Source: Dolichospermum sp. UHCC 0259
GTDB lineage: Bacteria; Cyanobacteriota; Cyanobacteriia; Cyanobacteriales; Nostocaceae
Direction of reading: 5' to 3'
DNA length: 64,000 nucleotides
Assembly: GCF_009711935.1 (NCBI RefSeq)
Contig: NZ_VIKX01000216.1
Coordinates: 1-64,000 of the forward strand
Shown here: positions 60,937 through 64,000 of the stretch, in pieces
Numbering within the stretch: the first letter of the stretch is position 1
How the letters are laid out: every line of letters starts with the position of its first letter
Translations under genes and position numbers: made by a program
The notes under the pieces: model-generated
The model's input: the letters and a program-made list of their open reading frames with translations, nothing else
Told to the model about the DNA's origin: nothing
Databases searched by the model: none

Positions 60937-63114
60937 TTAAATTTTAGACTCCTCCAAAATCTCACCCTCTTTAGAATTCAGTAACTTTAACCTATTTCTT
61001 TGTCGGGTCTTCGCAGCAGCTTTAAGAAGCTTCAACTTATAAGCATCCACATCCTTACACCAACCTAACTTGTAACCATTGATTACAGTATAATTTTCCT
61101 TTAAACATTTTTTCCAGCCAGAAAGACGACTAATACTTTTCCAATTATCGAAGAGTCCTCTATCTTCTTCTTGACGAGTTAATTTAGCAAATTTCTCATA
61201 TTGGGGATAATCGGGAGTAACTAAAGCATCTATTTGGTGTAAAATTGGGGGATCATCTTCTAGATCATAATCTTGATAAGTAACGTGCAAATCTCGCAAA
61301 TCAATTGTCATGACTTTTGATAAAATGGGATGAGGATTAATATCAAAATCAGGATAAAATAAATAAGAAATTTTGGGTGTTTTTAGATGGAATTTAATCA
61401 CATTTGCTTCTTCTAACCGTCCAAGAGTGCGACTAGCGCAACCTTCATAAAGACGTAATAAGGGGTCAACTGCTTGTAATGCAGAAATGTGAACCCAAAG
61501 GGAATTAGGTAATTTTTTACCAACTTTGCTTTCTTGACAACGTTTGATAATAAGTTCTGTATTTCCCAAGCTGCGTAACATTTGGTCAGCATCTAAACAG
61601 GCTTGTTTATAACTACTATATAAGCCCAGAATATCCTCTTGTACTGCGGGGGTTAATTGTCCTAATCGGGGACGACGGCTAAAATTGCACAAGGCTAAAT
61701 AAACCATTAAATCTTGACGGCGTTTGTCGGCGATCGCTTGCCATTCTTCCGAGTCAGTTGCCTGTATAATGGTATTAAACGCCCGGCGTAAACTCCCAAA
61801 TTCCTGAACAATTGCCGATTCTTGAGGTAATTCTCCCTTAATAGGCATTCTGCCCCGTTCCGTCATAAAATTCATCAGCGGCGTTAATAATTCCTGATGT
61901 TCCTCAAACCGTTTTACACAAAGACGGATTTTGGGAGTAGTCGCGCGGGAACGGAAGCGAGAAGCACGAAATAACTCCGCTTCAGCCTCATCTCGAAACA
62001 CAAAATACACCCCCAAAGCCACAGGAATTGCATCAACTCCTAACACTTGGTCAATGTAAATTTTTAATTCTTCCTGCTCATAATATTTCTGAAATGTGTT
62101 GCGGTTAGTAATAATGCCATCTCCATAAGCGATTACACCCCGCTTAATATCAGATATCAACACTTGAGCAGCTACTAGCAACACCTTTTGAGTTAGTTCC
62201 CAAGCTTGAATTAAGGCTTCCCGGCGCTCGCTCTGATTTTCAATCACATTGATGACAAAACCAATATTGACAATATCCGCAGCTATTTTCGGCGTATCTG
62301 GCGAGTAATAAGGGTCCCAACCACAACTTGTATAACCATGTTCAGCAATGCGGTTAACATCTCCACCATGTCCACAACCATAATCAAAAAAGGTGGTTTC
62401 TGGACTAAATAAGCCCAATTCCAAAGCTAACCGCACAGGACGAGACAAATCAGGGCGAATAATTGCGGCTTTGTGACGGTCTATTTTGGGAACTATATTT
62501 GTAGCTGTAGAACCACCTTCCCGTTTAATTAAGCGATGTCCTTGCACCTCCACTCCAAAAACTTGTAACCTTTGTTCCCAACCCAACTTAGTACCAATTC
62601 CTTTAGGATGATTAAGCAAACCTAAAGCAACTTGAGCGCGAGTCAAAGCGGCAAACTCCTCATAGAGGGGATATTCTGGAGTCACAAAAGTCTCTTTGCG
62701 GTGCAGAATGGGGGGATTTTCTGAATCGCTATAATCCCGATAACCAACTTCTAGAGTTTCTACGTCAACCTGAATACTAGCTTGTAAAGCCGGATGAGGA
62801 TCAGTATCAAAATCAGGATAAAATAGATAGGATATCTTAGGTTTGTTTGTGCTAAACTTGACTATGGTTGCCACCTGAACTTTAGGTAAGGCACTATTTC
62901 GACTTCGCTCACTACAAGTACGGGCGCGGCTTTCATATTCCTGAAGCCAAGGATCAAGAGTATGTAAAGCTAAAATGTGAATGTAAAAGGCATCAGGTAA
63001 CATTTTGCCAACAGGATTGTTTTGGCAACATTGATGTATGTTATTTATATCAATAGAATGAAACGTTGAGAGGTTTTCCTCAACTGCATTCCTTATGTTG
63101 TCAGGTTGAACCAT
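60937..63114 (-). CDS. DNA-phosphorothioation-associated putative methyltransferase with internal duplication
   Basis: A protein of 725 residues of the TIGR04096-type family. The centre (about 235-395) is a Rossmann methyltransferase with motif I FDYGCGHGGD (243-252) and a helical continuation. An N-terminal domain (about 30-195: LPDAFYIHILALHTLDPW, KPKISYLFYPDFDTDPHP) is repeated at the C-terminus (about 526-692: LPNSLWVHISALQAVDPL, TPKISYLFYPDFDINPHP). Only the first copy has a short extra segment (TCSERSRNSALPK), encoded by a dispersed repeat. In the family the gene often travels with dnd phosphorothioation genes, but none are in the window. It is convergent with the HEPN gene. Confidence 0.82.
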   Translation of the reverse strand: MVQPDNIRNAVEENLSTFHSIDINNIHQCCQNNPVGKMLPDAFYIHILALHTLDPWLQEYESRARTCSERSRNSALPKVQVATIVKFSTNKPKISYLFYPDFDTDPHPALQASIQVDVETLEVGYRDYSDSENPPILHRKETFVTPEYPLYEEFAALTRAQVALGLLNHPKGIGTKLGWEQRLQVFGVEVQGHRLIKREGGSTATNIVPKIDRHKAAIIRPDLSRPVRLALELGLFSPETTFFDYGCGHGGDVNRIAEHGYTSCGWDPYYSPDTPKIAADIVNIGFVINVIENQSERREALIQAWELTQKVLLVAAQVLISDIKRGVIAYGDGIITNRNTFQKYYEQEELKIYIDQVLGVDAIPVALGVYFVFRDEAEAELFRASRFRSRATTPKIRLCVKRFEEHQELLTPLMNFMTERGRMPIKGELPQESAIVQEFGSLRRAFNTIIQATDSEEWQAIADKRRQDLMVYLALCNFSRRPRLGQLTPAVQEDILGLYSSYKQACLDADQMLRSLGNTELIIKRCQESKVGKKLPNSLWVHISALQAVDPLLRLYEGCASRTLGRLEEANVIKFHLKTPKISYLFYPDFDINPHPILSKVMTIDLRDLHVTYQDYDLEDDPPILHQIDALVTPDYPQYEKFAKLTRQEEDRGLFDNWKSISRLSGWKKCLKENYTVINGYKLGWCKDVDAYKLKLLKAAAKTRQRNRLKLLNSKEGEILEESKI
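62893..62922. repeat. Dispersed repeat inside the methyltransferase coding region
   Basis: The sequence CACTATTTCGACTTCGCTCA followed by CTACAAG resembles the common cyanobacterial repeat ACTTCGACTACGCTCAGTAC. It falls in frame within the first of the two duplicated domains and encodes a segment the second copy lacks. Confidence 0.5.
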
Positions 63115-63479
63115 TACTTTGTCATCTTGTAAAAATATAGATAACCTGGTTACATTTACCTTAGTACAAAAAATCTGAAATTGGAAGTTAATAAACTTTG
63201 AAACTAAAGTAAAAACAGTTCAAACCATTGTTTATCATTTTTTTCGTAAAAAGAGTAAAACACAACAAAAAATAACGTTCATTGATGACAAATTGTGGTC
63301 TTAGTTAAGTAAAATTAAGTTAATTCATATAACTTGACATTTCTTAATTTTCAGCAAAACATTTGGTCATTTATTAAATTTTTAATAATAGTTATATCTA
63401 GTTGTAGATTTATGCAGTCAGTTAATATGAGAATTGTGTAATCTGAAAAGAACTAAACTAATGATTAAATAGAGGTCTA
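63115..63479. other. AT-rich divergent region upstream of the methyltransferase gene
   Basis: 365 bp, strongly AT-rich, with no gene, repeat or clear hairpin recognised. It should contain the methyltransferase promoter (minus strand) and that of the small gene at 63480, which has a GAGGT ribosome site. Confidence 0.5.
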
Positions 63480-63698
63480 ATGACTCCAACTATCATGCGT
63501 CAGCTTTGGTCTATCGTTGAAGCCACCCACACAGTAACACTATTACAGCTTGATGATGCTAGTTTGGTGCAGTGGTTGGTGAAACAAATAACTAATCAAG
63601 CTTTTTTAGATCCCCATGAAACTGATTTCTTGTGTGATTACATTCAATCTCGGTTGAGTTTGATTCGTGATTTAGCTTATGAACGCCAACAGTCATAG
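63480..63698 (+). CDS. Small conserved cyanobacterial protein
   Basis: A protein of 72 residues, helical, with no signal peptide or membrane segment (MRQLWSIVEATHTVTLLQL, LVQWLVKQITNQAFLDPHETDFLCDYIQSRLSLIRDLAYERQ). I recognise it as a type of small conserved cyanobacterial protein of unknown function. GAGGT lies 6 bases before the ATG. It is convergent with the ribD gene at the window edge (17 bp between the stops). Confidence 0.7.
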   Translation: MTPTIMRQLWSIVEATHTVTLLQLDDASLVQWLVKQITNQAFLDPHETDFLCDYIQSRLSLIRDLAYERQQS

Positions 63699-63715
63699 TG
63701 GACTGGTTGTGCTGA

Positions 63716-64000
63716 TTATTGAATTTTTGACGGTAAATAACCTTCCACTAAACAATCATTACCGACAATCCGCCAACTTACCCGCTCCAAGGGTAACGCT
63801 TCAGTCATACTGGTTAAACCCAAGTCTCCCACAGGTGTAGGAGCATGATCTCCACCAATAATTTTGGGGGCAATAAATGCCATAATTTTTTGGACAGCGC
63901 CTTGAGCGATCGCACTAGCTGCTAAAATACCACCACATTCCCATAGCACGCTACAAAACCCGCGCTCATATAAATAACCCATAACTGCTTCTGGTGTGAG
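63716..64000 (-). CDS. ribD: RibD, C-terminal part (partial, continues beyond window)
   Basis: The open frame runs off the right edge, so only about the last 95 residues are visible. They match the C-terminus of the RibD reductase: SVLWECGGILAASAIAQGAV, IMAFIAPKIIGGDHAPTPVG and DCLVEGYLP. Full-length RibD joins a deaminase and a reductase for two riboflavin steps; whether the deaminase half is present cannot be seen. This is a second RibD-type gene besides the reductase-only one at 22917-23615, and the two are clearly different in sequence. Confidence 0.82.
   Translation of the reverse strand, partial: LTPEAVMGYLYERGFCSVLWECGGILAASAIAQGAVQKIMAFIAPKIIGGDHAPTPVGDLGLTSMTEALPLERVSWRIVGNDCLVEGYLPSKIQ

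Overview
The window comes from a filamentous, probably heterocyst-forming cyanobacterium of the order Nostocales (Anabaena/Dolichospermum/Nostoc-like). The evidence is the many HIP1 octamers (GCGATCGC), AT-rich DNA, short tandem heptamer repeats (STRRs such as GAGTCAG and CAGTTGT units), dispersed palindromic repeats, and cyanobacterium-typical genes: PATAN/DUF4388 response regulators, a DXCF-type bilin-binding GAF kinase, an SLH porin, SphS/SphR, and a Psb32-like TPM protein. It looks chromosomal. No rRNA, tRNA, CRISPR array, complete transposase or prophage was seen.

Layout. 0-4 kb: housekeeping genes (SbcD nuclease, a four-helix-bundle protein, CysH, a Psb32-like protein). 4-20.7 kb: an unusually dense signalling block with two PATAN/DUF4388 proteins (one with a receiver), three histidine kinases or kinase-like proteins of growing complexity, an RcaC-like REC-wHTH-Hpt-REC regulator, a lone receiver, and a degenerate-HisKA/EAL protein. 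The 1656-residue kinase carries a GAF domain with both cysteines of a DXCF cyanobacteriochrome. 20.9-29.9 kb: DUF4346 protein, FemAB-like acyltransferase, RibD-type reductase, a dCache sensor kinase, a divergent copper-handling pair, a Phd antitoxin followed by a broken PIN toxin, and a beta-propeller/transglutaminase protein. 30-45 kb: Ca2+-type P-ATPase, RecF, MgtC, PpsA-like enzyme, baeRF-like protein, AroK, LapA-like protein, UbiX, and an RNase II/R-family protein lacking its catalytic acidic cluster. 45-52 kb: FtsX, SLH porin, and the phosphate regulatory operon sphR-sphS-phoU. 52-57 kb: two tandem coiled-coil paralogues, a pentapeptide-repeat protein, and a TetR/Rieske-oxygenase divergent pair. 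57-63 kb: an accessory, defence-flavoured stretch with an M15-like peptidase and a decayed copy of it, an intact VapBC-type pair, a HicB-like remnant, a HEPN protein, and a DNA-phosphorothioation-associated methyltransferase with an internal duplication. The window ends inside a ribD gene.

Best candidate for an undescribed system: the 4-20.7 kb block. A blue/green-type photoreceptor kinase with output receivers and an Hpt, an RcaC-like transcription factor, lone receivers, a PATAN regulator and a c-di-GMP phosphodiesterase sit together and could form one light-responsive phosphorelay. This is inferred from gene content and motifs; the wiring is not shown by the sequence. Secondary leads are the HEPN protein with its defence-like neighbours, the catalytically degenerate RNase R-like protein, and an array of six 11-bp repeats upstream of the EAL gene.
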